Below, one piece after another: positions 1 to 10,090 of a stretch of DNA of 31,670 bases (positions are counted from its first letter, which is position 1; every line of letters starts with the position of its first letter). The position numbers were made by a program, and so were the translations under genes. The stretch is from Nemertoderma westbladi (lineage: Eukaryota; Xenacoelomorpha; Nemertodermatida; Nemertodermatidae): contig JAUCBJ010006016.1 of the NCBI GenBank assembly GCA_032718475.1, positions 1 to 31,670 of the forward strand. The letters run 5' to 3'. Below the pieces are notes generated by a model that saw only the letters and a program-made list of their open reading frames with translations, was not told the DNA's origin and searched no databases.

Positions 1-76
1 TGGCGTCTCCAAAGGGTCAAAATATAAATGAATAAAAACCTCTATGAAACAAGAAAAATGCCTCCATATTTGTTAC

Positions 77-825
77 TGCAGTAATAAATAATTGTTACTG
101 CAGTATAAATTATTAATTACTGCAGTAATAAATAAAAATTATTTTTTACTGCAGTATGAATTATTTGTTACTGCAGTAAAAAAAAAATTTTATTTATTAC
201 TGCAGTAATAAATAATTGTTACTGCAGTAATAAATAAATTGTTACTGCAGTAATAAATATTTGTTACTGCAGTAACAAATAATTATTGCTGCAGTAACAA
301 TTATCAATTATTTATTACTGCAGTAACAATTGTTTCTTACTGCAGTAACAATTATTTATTACTGCAGTAACAATTATTTATTACTGCAGTAACAATTATT
401 TATTACTGCAGTAACAATAATTTAATACTGCAGTAACAATTATTTATTACTGCAGTAACAATAATTTATTACTGCAGTAACAATAATTTAATACTGCAGT
501 AACAATTATTTATTACTGCAGTAACAATTATTTATTACTGCAGTAACAATTATTTGCTACTGCAGTAGCAAATATTTATTACTGCAGTAGCAAATATTTA
601 TTACTGCAGTAACAAATAATTATTACTGCAGTAACAAATAATTATTACTGCAGTAATAAACAAAAAAATTTTTTTTTCTGCAGTAAGAAATAATTGTTAC
701 TGCAGTAAAAAAAAAATTTATTTATTACTGCAGTAATAATTATTTGTTACTGCAGTAATAATTATTTGTTACTGCAGTAATAATTATTTGTTACTGCAGT
801 AGCAAATATTTATTACTGCAGTACT
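77..825. repeat. Left-arm array of the palindrome TACTGCAGTA
   Basis: About 35 copies of TACTGCAGTA recur at roughly 20-bp spacing. They are separated by AT-only spacers such as ACAATTATTTAT or ATAAATAATTGT. Each copy is a perfect 10-bp palindrome centred on CTGCAG, and in many copies the symmetry runs into the spacer. The regular period of about two helical turns suggests subterminal binding sites for the transposase or another protein, which is inference. A few copies are degenerate. Confidence 0.9.
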
Positions 826-1030
826 AAACTGTCCTTTCATTGGCCGATATAATTAAATTAATCTCCAATCAGAATCCGCAGTTATAAGGGCCACCCAAAA
901 CCGGGTTTAATTGGTTGTTATGCATAATACAATTCCACCAATGGGATCTTATGAAGCGTTTACGAAGCAATCATATGGATTTGTCATTGCCAGATTACAC
1001 TGTTTATGTTCTCTAGCATAACGTAGGATG

Positions 1031-1768
1031 AAAAACGGGTATTCTTCACACTGTCACAGTCACATGGGCGATAGTTTGGCCTACAATACGTAGCGGTATA
1101 ATCCGTGAACTGGTTAAGTGATATCTCCGGGCGGTTCAGCCTTTCATTTTAGGTAGGACTACAGTAATGTACTGTAAAACTGTAGGCCCAGTGTAAGTAC
1201 AGAAGTACCGTATATCCAAATCAACTAACTGCAATGCAATTAGTATAGATTTACGTGGTACTCGCTATCTGGCAGCCAGGTTACTAGTTAAGTTGAGCCT
1301 GATTCGCATTGGAATTTAAGTGATAGGATATACGTATTGTATGCGATAATTAATTATTAACTTTTTAATATTATGTTGAATTTGAACCACATGAACTAAC
1401 AACTTAAGTAGGCCTAATACTTTATCAATTTTATATTATGTGTTATACAGACTGACAGTAGGCCTAGACAGTACACACACTTATACACACACTTGTTTAT
1501 TTCGCTAAAGTGGTTCTTGAATCAGCACCTGTGAACATTTATTTATGTTAATGTAGCAAAGCGTAGTGATAGAAATATACCAATGCTAGAATAGTTTATA
1601 ATATTTATATAGTAACAATGATTAAGCTTTCAAAACTATAGCGCTATATGGAACTCTAGCCGTTTTTTTCGAAGGGTGGGGGGGGGGGGGGCGTGTGGAG
1701 CGTCTGGTTTATATTACCTGGTTAGATTTATTAATGTTGTTGAATTTAATATCAATTTCCACAATTAA
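1031..1768. other. Transposon interior, no gene seen
   Basis: This AT-rich stretch lies between the left arm and the transposase remnant. I see no open frame with recognisable content. It holds a 15-base G run near 1678-1692 and two TAGGCCTA motifs (about 1413 and 1461). Confidence 0.6.
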
Positions 1769-2113
1769 TTACAAAATCAAATTGTTTATGAAGTGTAAAC
1801 AGTCTAAATATAGCTGGACTCCATAGTCGCTACACTCTAACGTCGTATCAGGAAATCTGTTTCTAAGTTCGTGGATTTGCAGAAGACTCAATACATCATC
1901 TATGTCATAGACTTCTACCAGTGACTCTTCCTCATCTGGAATAGGGCCTTGCCAATCGACACCGTACTCAAAATCATTAATGTCGATTTCATCAACGGTA
2001 CTGTCAAGTCGGCTGTTTATAAATATTTGCTGGGGTGACCAATTCCTTTCTGTTCGGAGAGGGTGGCTATTCCATGCCGCCACAAACTCCGTTAGCGCCC
2101 TGTTAATTCTACC
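1769..2113 (-). pseudogene. Transposase-like protein, C-terminal exon
   Basis: A pyrimidine-rich stretch ending in TTACAG precedes an open frame that begins GRINRALTEFVAAWNSHPL and ends at a stop near 1769. The INRAL, F-AWNSHPL-TE and SP-Q-F pattern is the typical C-terminal end of integrase-core proteins, just after the third catalytic acidic residue. An acidic tail and a final YLDCLHF segment also fit. The presumed acceptor (exon from 2113) is in the same phase as the donor of the upstream exon, so splicing would join HTH to C-terminus without the core. Only ~320 bp lie between them, too little for the ~150-200 missing residues. Confidence 0.62.
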
Positions 2114-2436
2114 CTGTAATATAAAGTATAAATATTAGCTCTTATACATTCGATTATATCGCTCGAATAAATATTTTATAAATGTAATGTGAATAATATT
2201 ATATATTAAAATTTAGTAAGGTGTAAAGTAAGAAAAATACGGAAAATATTTAATTAGAAATATAAAATTAATCTACCATAAGATTGCAGGTAAAGCTTAA
2301 GCTGATTATTTGACATTTTGAACGTTCAACCCGTCACAACCCGTCATACAATTGTACAGCATTTTCAAAGGTTGAAAGAACTGTACTAGCGCAGTTATCT
2401 AGCGCAGTTTCTCCGTTGAATTTGAAATTGTCTCAC

Positions 2437-3012
2437 CCGCCGAGTAATTGTGGACTTACTCACTCCAAACATTTTACTTATTTGTTTCCTTGAAAATCCG
2501 GTGTCCCTAAAAAATTCAAGGCTTTCCTTATCGAAGACATATGTAGGTCGCCCTGATAACCCTGTATACATAAGGGTCGGGCGTAGCCGAGTAGGGTTGG
2601 AACAACAAGTGCTTATACCCATATCGATGGGTTGAATTGTATTTAACCAACGCAGCCATTGTTTGGTTTCATTAAACAGTTGTCCAACAATAGTTGGGCG
2701 GATAATTTGATAACTTTCAATTTTCCCCAATATCGCTACAAAATGTTCAAGATTTCGATGTATATAGTCGTAATCATGTCCACGTACCCCAATGACAGAA
2801 ATTGCCTCGCATCTTTCTATAATGCTTGACAAATCGTCTAAAAAAGCGGAACCAAGGTCATCCATGGGCTCGTCGACAGTACCTATTATGTACTGTTTAG
2901 TAGGCCTACTGGCTACTGCTAGAGAACATAAACAGTGTAATCTATGGCAATGACAAAAAGCCATTATGATTGCTTCGTTAACGCTTCTCATTGGTGGAAT
3001 TGTATGCTGCAT
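2437..3012 (-). pseudogene. Transposase-like protein, N-terminal exon with helix-turn-helix
   Basis: The open frame starts at ATG 3012 and gives about 192 residues to a possible splice donor (GTGAGA, 2436-2431). Unspliced, it reads on to a stop near 2395. The start has a His/Cys-rich stretch (CHCHRLHCLC) of unknown role. Around residues 150-190 lies a GRPTYVFDKESLEFF segment followed by a helix-turn-helix (RKQISKMFGVSKSTITRRV). This matches the N-terminal DNA-binding region of integrase-core transposase proteins as I know them. The catalytic domain that should follow is absent. The first ~40 codons fall inside the terminal inverted arm, so a decayed copy is present at about 915-1030. I call it a defective transposase; an expressed DNA-binding derivative remains possible. 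Confidence 0.65.
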
Positions 3013-3108
3013 AACAACCAATTAAACCCGATTTTGGATGGCCCTTATAACTGCGGATTCTGATTGGGGATTAATTGAATCATATCGGCCAATGAAATGA
3101 TAGTTTAG

Positions 3109-3810
3109 TACTGCAGTAATAAATATTTGCTACTGCAGTAAGAAATAATTATTACTGCAGTAACAAATAATTATTACTGCAGTAACAAATAATTATTACT
3201 GCAGTAATAAATAAATTTTTTTTTTACTGCAGTAACAATTATTTCTTACTGCAGTAAAAATTTTTTTTTTGTTTATTACTGCAGTAATAATTATTTGTTA
3301 CTGCAGTAATAATTATTTGTTACTGCAGTAATAAATATTTGTTACTGCAGTAATAAATATTTGCTACTGCAGTAGCAAATAATTGTTACTGCAGTAATAA
3401 ATAATTGTTACTGCAGTATTACATTATTGTTACTGTAGTAATAAATAATTGTTACTGCAGTAATAAATAATTGTTACTGCAGTAATAAATAATTGTTACT
3501 GCAGTAATAAATAATTGTTACTGCAGTATTAAATAATTGTTACTGCAGTCATAAATAATTGTTACTGCAGTAATAAATAATTGTTACTGCAGTAATAAAT
3601 AATTGTTACTGCAGCAATAATTATTTGTTACTGCAGTAACAAATATTTATTACTGCAGTAACAATTATTTATTACTGCAGTAATAAATAAATTTTTTTTT
3701 TACTGAAGTAACAAATAATTCATACTGCAGTAAAAAATAATTTTTATTTATTACTGCAGTAATTAATAATTTCTACTGCAGTAACAATTATTTATTACTG
3801 CAGTAACAAA
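3109..3810. repeat. Right-arm array of the palindrome TACTGCAGTA
   Basis: This is the inverted counterpart of the left array, again about 35 palindromes at ~20-bp spacing. Copy number and spacer order differ somewhat between the arms, so they have diverged or undergone unequal exchange since they formed. Isolated mutated copies are visible, such as TACTGTAGTA and TACTGAAGTA. Confidence 0.88.
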
Positions 3811-3880
3811 TATGGAGGCATTTTTCTTGTTTCATAGAGGTTTTTATTCATTTATATTTTGACCCTTTAGAGACGCCATA

Positions 3881-5280
3881 TAATTTGAACCTAAATCAAT
3901 GGACTTATATTGTGGTTGCTGGGTCGTAATCTACATAATAATAATTAATTGATGCTGTATTCGGATTTTTATCTAACTTATAAATTAGACTAAACACGAT
4001 TTACCTCAAATAGAAAAAACTGTAAACTTATAGAAACAGAATGCGTGTGATGCTTATCAGAGGTAAAGAAGACAGGCAAGCAAACAATATTGAACGATTA
4101 CAAAATACTATTAGTGTACGGTTAGGTTAACCAAAAAAATACAAAAACGGGAGGTGCCCATCTTGAGACAAGACTGCAATGTTAATGTATTTATTTATAG
4201 TTGTAGGACTACATTTATTTTAATTAATTTCCATTACAATGTCTCGAACTTGAGTTCTAAATAACTCATTGTCGATCTAAACTAATGTACTGACTTAATT
4301 GTCTAAAATTCAGTGCAATGCACACGTCATGGTGAACTCAGTAGTGCCGGTACCTAACAGTATCCTATTGCTTCTATATTAAAATAGGTAGGCCTACATT
4401 ATGGCTATGGCACGATGCAGTACTGTAGTATTTATATTCAATAATTTAATACGAGTGATATTATTATTGATCGTTTTAAATTATTTTTGCCATGCTGCCT
4501 CCTTAGATCGTACATTCAGAATGTTCCAGAGTCGAAGGAATGTGCCAATACTGCTATTGTTAATGCCGCAACCGGTTTTTCATTGAATACCTGAAGCACC
4601 AGAGCCACGTTCGGCTTTTGTATGCTTGAAGGTGAAATAGCTGATTGAGTAAGTAAGTGGTGCTGTTCTAACTGTCAAATCGTTCTCTAACTCGAACACT
4701 TTAATTATATCTGAACATTTAGCTATTATTGGCTTAGATTTTCCAGGAAGTATTACATGGCCTTCGCCTACAGTTGGGCCTACTCTGTATGGGATATGGG
4801 ATTAACTAGTTTGGGCTCAGATAAGTATTTTCTAGAAGTGAAAATGTGTACATGATTGAAGCTTCACAACAATAATAATGTGATCATAGTCAATTAGAAA
4901 ACAGTATTAATCTTAATATTTTGTTATATTAATAAGTATAACATATACACTTAAAAAATATCCTTTTAGAATCAATACTGGATATAAAGGATGTGTCAGG
5001 TGTCCCACCAGCTTATTTATTAAACAATATTTTTTAAGTTGTTAGTCCATTAATTAGGGCTATTAAAGAAAATCATTAAAGAATTCTACATTCAATATCA
5101 TCATATCAACATCGCTTATTTATTGTCTAATAGATCACCAATATGTCTACCTTCATTATTCTATACAAGATAAAATACAATACAAACAATTATCTTATGA
5201 GGAAACAAATGTATTAAAATTGTAATTCACTAAAATTTATATTTGAGTCAAATCAACGTTCATTAATTAATCTATTAAGT
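3881..5280. other. AT-rich intergenic region
   Basis: No clear gene is visible. A short frame at 4401-4586 (61 codons, plus) begins with a charged start and a hydrophobic run (ILLLIVLNYFCHAAS) like a signal peptide, followed by a basic stretch. With no homologue in mind and no splice support I do not call it a gene. AATAAA on the minus strand at about 5124-5119 could serve as the polyadenylation signal of the transporter gene, ~165 bases after its stop. Confidence 0.5.
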
Positions 5281-5286
5281 CTAAGT

Positions 5287-7089
5287 TTAACAGGTTGGTG
5301 GTTCCGTAGGTGGCACTGACACCGCCCAATCAGGAATTGTTCCTAAGTCAAAGATTGGAAAACCAATTAGCCATGTAAACAACATTACACTCAATATACA
5401 TATAATATTCATAACAAATCCCACCTTCATCATAGCAGGCATGGGGATGCCGCCACTGGTAAAGACAATAGCGTTTGGCGGCGTTGCTATTGGCAACATG
5501 AAGGCGAATGAACATGCGAGTGAAGCGGGAAGCATAAGAAGAAGGGGGTGGATTTTCATCGCTGTTGCCATGGAAGCCAATATCGGCAGGAATATATTGG
5601 CTGTTGATGTATTGCTAGTGAACTCTGTGATAAACGCAACCAAAGTCGTAACAATAAGGACAATAACGAAAGTTGGTAGATACTCAATGACAACCAAGCT
5701 CTCTGCTAGGTAAGCGGAAAGACCCGACTCTTCCACACCCTTTGCTAAAGCGAAGCCACCACCTAGTAGCAAGATGAGGTCCCAAGCCATGTGCTTGCTG
5801 AGATAATTCCAATCCAACAACGATGGGTGACTTGTCAAGTTTTGGCCTCGAAACACTGGACGTCGTGAGGGGAATACAAAAAGACAAAAGACAATAAAGC
5901 AGGCTACGGTTCCGTCTTTGATAAACCCTGGATTATCGGGTAGAAGTAAATATGTCCAACCTTCAATGAACTTCGGTTCTCTGAACAACCACAACAATGC
6001 CATGAGAACAAAATGCCCCAGCACAGCTTTTTCAGCGAAAGTCATTGGCCCCAATGCATTATATTGATCCTGTATCATTGCTCGCACTGCAGCATTTGTT
6101 TTCTTTTCTGTCTCTGACTTTTCACGACATCGAAGGCTATTAAACATCTCCTTGAAGTTAAACCCAAAGCTGACTATCTCTAACCATACCCACGAGAGCA
6201 ATATACAAACTATTGCGTTTGGAAGGGCATATACCATCCAAGTTGCAAAGTTGAGACTGTGCTCTGGACCATATAATTCGGAGAGAATTCCAGCTAACAC
6301 CAAATTTGGAGATGTACCTATTTGAGTGCCAGTTCCGCCGATGTTAGCCGAATAGGCTACAGCGAGCAATGCAGCTCGATCGGCCCTGGATCGAACACCT
6401 TTTTTTTTAGGACGATCGGTTTTCGGGTTATCTATTTTTGGCAGAGTTAGATTGAAGTCTTGCCCTTGGTCAGGATCATCAGGATCCGGCGTTACATTGG
6501 CATGTGGATCAAAGCCCTCATTAAATATCCCCCCGTCAATATTAGTAGCGTCATTCATCTCAATGTCTTGAGAAAGTCGTCTATTTCTTTCGTCAATATC
6601 ATTAATTTCTGCCAGAAGAGCCAATATTATTGGAACCATCATCGATGTAGTGGCAGTGTTACTCACCCACATCGATAAGAATCCCGTGATCAACATAAAG
6701 CCCAACATCAGCGCTGCCCTAGATGGAGGAACAATGGTTAGAAACCTGAGAGCAACTCGTTCATGGAGATTCCATTTTTCGATAGCAACTCCTATTGCTA
6801 AACCTCCAAACACCAACAATGATGTATCCGAAACAAAGGCATGGGAAAGTGTCTTTGCCGATGAGATACCGAAGAGTGGGAACAACACAACAGGCAGAAG
6901 AGCTGTAATACCTATATGTGTGACTTCAGCAATCCAATATATAGCTACAATAAGGATGCAGTATGTTGCATAAGCTTCGCTAGAACGCAAAGCTATCGGA
7001 ATTGGGCATAGTAGCAAAGGCGCTAAAATAACAATCAGAGTTCTATAATAGGTTGCAATAAAGTGTTTAGCAAACGTAAACCACTTCAT
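5287..7089 (-). CDS. SLC13-family sodium-coupled di/tricarboxylate (or sulfate) transporter
   Basis: A single uninterrupted frame of 600 residues, the usual length for animal SLC13 proteins. These are plasma-membrane carriers that couple sodium to uptake of citrate, succinate or related anions. Both diagnostic SNT motifs are present: VSNTATTSM near residues 142-150 and TSNTSTANIFLPI near 491-503. The conserved SANIGGTGTQIGTSPN lies at 247-262 and LPIATPPNAI near 532-541. About 11-13 hydrophobic segments are visible, with a long acidic cytosolic loop at ~165-230. An in-frame TAA 18 bases before the ATG fixes the start. No intron is needed, which is unusual because most animal SLC13 genes have many introns; a retrocopy origin is possible. 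The frame is intact, so it is probably functional. Substrate cannot be told from sequence. Confidence 0.93.
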   Translation of the reverse strand: MKWFTFAKHFIATYYRTLIVILAPLLLCPIPIALRSSEAYATYCILIVAIYWIAEVTHIGITALLPVVLFPLFGISSAKTLSHAFVSDTSLLVFGGLAIGVAIEKWNLHERVALRFLTIVPPSRAALMLGFMLITGFLSMWVSNTATTSMMVPIILALLAEINDIDERNRRLSQDIEMNDATNIDGGIFNEGFDPHANVTPDPDDPDQGQDFNLTLPKIDNPKTDRPKKKGVRSRADRAALLAVAYSANIGGTGTQIGTSPNLVLAGILSELYGPEHSLNFATWMVYALPNAIVCILLSWVWLEIVSFGFNFKEMFNSLRCREKSETEKKTNAAVRAMIQDQYNALGPMTFAEKAVLGHFVLMALLWLFREPKFIEGWTYLLLPDNPGFIKDGTVACFIVFCLFVFPSRRPVFRGQNLTSHPSLLDWNYLSKHMAWDLILLLGGGFALAKGVEESGLSAYLAESLVVIEYLPTFVIVLIVTTLVAFITEFTSNTSTANIFLPILASMATAMKIHPLLLMLPASLACSFAFMLPIATPPNAIVFTSGGIPMPAMMKVGFVMNIICILSVMLFTWLIGFPIFDLGTIPDWAVSVPPTEPPTC

Positions 7090-8774
7090 ATTGTGGTGGT
7101 CGAGTTATAAATATAACAAACTAACTATAAATGACCTATAAGTTGATTTATAAATATTAACAGTTAGGAAAAATATCAAGAGAATAATTTAATTACTATT
7201 TTTGTTTAATGCGTTATTTATACGATTATGAAAGATAGAAAAAAATATTTTCAAATACAAAAAACAGAATCAATGATCGTTAAAAAAATGAATTATAACT
7301 GCAATCATACGGATTGCATTAAACAGTATTATTTAGTTATTCATATATATGAAATGTTTATAATAAATAATAATATCTTAGAATGACAATGGTGAGGCAT
7401 TGCAGGATATCGCGGCAGTGACAGCATGGAGGCGATAACAGACCGGGAACACAACAAGATGTCTTAACCTAAAGTAAAGTAAAGTAAAGTAAATTTTCTT
7501 CGGCCGCTAGGCCAGGGATTACGCACAAAGTCTGACGACTTATTTCCAGTGCGGTCCCCCCAGAACTTTACTCCCCAGAGGAAACTCCAGTACTCATTTA
7601 GCTACCACTTAAGGATGCAAGGCAGAGATGCGCCCTGGCTGGTCCCTTTAAAGCATTCGTGCCGAAACTTAAACTGCCCTGGCCCATGTGAGGATCGAAC
7701 CCACGACCTACAGGAGATGTGAATTCAATGCTACCACTACACCAAGGTGGAACCTGGCCAGCCCCAGCCTCGACATTGGTTTTTGGATGTTTACTGTACT
7801 ATACTGTATAGTGTATATGGTATACTTTTTTTTAACATACTTTTTACTTAGGTTTTCATTTTAACCAATAATATATAATATGTATTAGATATAATCGTTT
7901 AGAGCTTGTATATATACGGGGTAAAAATATAAATATTCCAGATATCTACGGTACCTACGAAGATAACATTGATAAGTAATTGCATCGGAACTTTGTATGT
8001 TTGAAACGCGTATGAGTGACATAAAATAAATACATAAAATAAATTCGAAACTTTTCATTTATTTCAGATATTAATTATATAATCACAGCAGCACGAATAT
8101 AAAACCATTACCTCAAAATCCAATCAGATGATCTATTTGTTTTCACATCACCACTATGTTTGCATTTATGTCGGTATGAAGTCCCCATTTCCCATAAATT
8201 AATTAGATTAGATTACAATTTATTAGTTTAATTAATTGGCGGAGCACCCAAAGCGTGATTAACGTCATTAAGTTAATGCAGATATATATTTTAATTATTA
8301 ATGATCTTTGATCAATGTCATTTGTGGCTCGAAGTCTGTTTAGAATAATACATTTACCTTGGCAATGATGATGTCTATCATTGACTTGGCATGAGCTGTG
8401 CATTAGTGCATTTCCAAAACCTACAAACGATACTCATTCGAATGATCGAAACGCGCGCACGCATTGGCCCATTTTTTTTTTTTTTATTTTTTTTTTTTTG
8501 ACATTATTAGTTGCCAGGGACACATTGCTTCCCGAATGCTAATATTTCCCATAACATCTAGTAATATTTATTATATTATAATTGAGTCATAAACCCCTAG
8601 GCGATACCTAAAAGATAAAACTAATTTCTTTGGGGAATTTCTCAGAAACCATTGCAGTTAACAAATAAATGGCCAATGTCCCACTTAGAAATCATGTGGA
8701 AAATTAATGAAAATTACCAATGATGTATAGTGCAGATATGTAACTAATATTAATGACTTCGATAATAGTTGGTC
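7090..8774. other. Head-to-head intergenic region between the transporter and the receptor gene
   Basis: The two genes diverge from this 1.7-kb AT-rich gap, which may hold both promoters. Apart from the SINE I see only a broken T run (8464-8500) and a possible LINE 3'-end scrap at 7380-7465, the latter a weak impression. No gene is supported. Confidence 0.5.
7466..7770 (-). mobile_element. tRNA-derived SINE
   Basis: On the minus strand a tRNA-like head has an A box TGGTGTAGTGG (7744-7734) and a B box GGTTCGATCC (7701-7692) about 33 bases apart, the spacing of an RNA polymerase III internal promoter. A body of ~200 bases follows, ending in a short tandem tail of TTTAC units (about 7490-7470). 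That is the structure of a SINE. No anticodon arm or closed acceptor stem is maintained, so it is not a functional tRNA. Confidence 0.8.
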
Positions 8775-8978
8775 ATGGATACATTGCTTATCGTGTTCAC
8801 AACTTCACTGTATCTGTACTTTCCTCGGGCTGGTTGTTGGAGTGGTGCGACTATAGATAGTGGAAAATCGAAGTGCGTCGATATTGATTTGAAAGGGAGA
8901 TCGTGCAGAATTAGAGGAGAAATCGGAGAATCCATTGGGTTTTATCTGAGGATTCCTAAAGATTTTCCAGACTTTAAG
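8775..8978 (+). CDS. Receptor gene exon 1: signal peptide
   Basis: 68 codons from ATG. The first ~20 residues (MDTLLIVFTTSLYLYF...) form a signal peptide, followed by a Cys-containing segment. The donor AAG|GTAATT leaves phase 0. That does not match exon 2, so a microexon, a different first exon or a small sequence error is possible. Confidence 0.6.
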
Positions 8979-9120
8979 GTAATTAAGGGATAATTATATA
9001 AATATATTTATGTTTATATAAATAGACTCCATTATAGAATATAGTGTATTCTATAACTATTTCTACAAGATAATGAGTTATATTTCATTTTCTTAATGCT
9101 CCTTTCTTGAATAAAGTTAG

Positions 9121-9247
9121 CACAGACTCTAGTGATGCTCTGGAGAACCTAACGGTCAGAGTTGTGAATACGGAAGTATTCCATCCCTTGCCATTAAATT
9201 TTAAGAGCCGAGGTAAGCATATTATTGATATATTTGAGGCTATTCAG
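9121..9247 (+). CDS. Receptor gene exon 2
   Basis: The acceptor TTAG ends at 9120 after a pyrimidine-rich stretch. It encodes ~42 residues including a possible N-glycosylation site (ENLT). The donor CAG|GTAATA in phase 0 fits exon 3. A stronger-looking donor GAG|GTAAGC lies at 9213 but is out of phase with exon 3. Confidence 0.6.
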
Positions 9248-9313
9248 GTAATACGAAATTTAATTCAAAAATGTTTTAAAATTATTATCGTAGTTATTTT
9301 TAACCGATTCCAG

Positions 9314-9478
9314 ATCAAATGGTACAGACTAATAGACGTTCGAAATAAAGTTTCACTATTAAAAGAAAACGTAGAAGTAGCCGACGCCTGGAATCCTTTG
9401 GTTCACATCCTTGAAAATAAAAGAGCTTTGGTTATTGATCAATTGAAGGAAAGCGATATGTTGGATAATATGTGGCAA
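9314..9478 (+). CDS. Receptor gene exon 3
   Basis: 55 codons, phase 0 at both ends, donor CAA|GTATGT. The intron before it would be only 66 bases. That stretch is open in frame, so exons 2 and 3 may instead be one continuous exon. No domain recognised. Confidence 0.65.
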
Positions 9479-9650
9479 GTATGTTAGTAATATAAAAGAG
9501 GCCAATGCATCAAAGTGGATAGATTTAAATAGAAGGTGGTCATTGCAGTAAGGGGTGGTCAGAAAGAGAAAAATTAACCTAACGTTTTAAATAATAAATT
9601 GACCAATTAAAATTAAATTTAAATTAAGTTGTGCTCTTAACTTAGTAAGT

Positions 9651-10006
9651 TGTGTGCACAAGATACTAAGTTGTGTGCACAAGATACTAAGTTGTGTGCA
9701 CAAGATACTAAGTTGTGTGCACAAGATACTAAGTTGTGTGCACAAGATACTAAGTTGTGTGCACAAGATACTAAGTTGTGTGCACAAGATACTAAGTTGT
9801 GTGCACAAGATACTAAGTTGTGTGCACAAGATACTAAGTTGTGTGCACAAGATACTAAGTTGTGTGCACAAGATACTAAGTTGTGTGCACAAGATACTAA
9901 GTTGTGTGCACAAGATACTAAGTTGTGTGCACAAGATACTAAGTTGTGTGCACAAGATACTAAGTTGTGTGCACAAGATACTAAGTTGTGTGCACAACTT
10001 AATAAG
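9651..10006 (+). repeat. 21-bp minisatellite in intron 3
   Basis: Seventeen head-to-tail copies of a 21-base unit (core CACAAGATACTAAG then TTGTGTG), nearly all identical, with a diverged final copy. Because 21 is a multiple of three, several frames on both strands stay open through it; these are not genes. Such uniformity points to recent expansion or homogenisation. Confidence 0.95.
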
Positions 10007-10090
10007 TTATAAAATGTAGAGCGCGCCCTGGTCACTGGAGGTATCATAGTAATCTGGAGTGGATAGGATACAGAAGAAAGATGACCCACT

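Larger units (their letters stand above)
1..3880. mobile_element. DNA transposon with ~1-kb terminal inverted arms (defective copy)
   Basis: The first 80 bases (starting TGGCGTCTCC) are nearly identical to the reverse complement of the bases ending at 3878. The match continues through the palindrome arrays and a unique stretch, so the arms are about 1-1030 and 2905-3880. The right end reads inward as TATGGCGTCT, so the left end probably lies two bases before the window and no target duplication can be checked. The interior encodes a minus-strand transposase remnant. Its HTH plus a C-terminal stretch rich in W, N, H, P and E resembles integrase-core proteins common in fish and invertebrate genomes. 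A TAT terminus would fit the IS3EU superfamily as I remember it, but that assignment is tentative. The element is certain; its superfamily is not. Confidence 0.9.

Noticed and set aside
77-825. CRISPR-like regular repeats
   Set aside because: The palindrome is only 10 bp, spacers are AT-only and similar to each other, and the arrays form arms of a eukaryotic transposon.
4401-4586. 61-codon frame with signal-peptide-like start
   Set aside because: Composition is suggestive, but there are no neighbouring exons, no processing-site pattern I trust and no known homologue; too short to call.
7380-7465. Possible 3' end of a LINE coding region next to the SINE tail
   Set aside because: Short, with a frameshift needed to read it; the resemblance is too weak.
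7692-7744. Possible functional tRNA on the minus strand
   Set aside because: A and B boxes are present but acceptor and anticodon stems do not pair, and a SINE body and tail follow.
9587-10089. Open frames on both strands with a seven-residue repeat (CAQDTKL and others)
   Set aside because: The 21-bp minisatellite has a unit divisible by three and no stops in several frames; it lies inside an intron of a well-supported gene.
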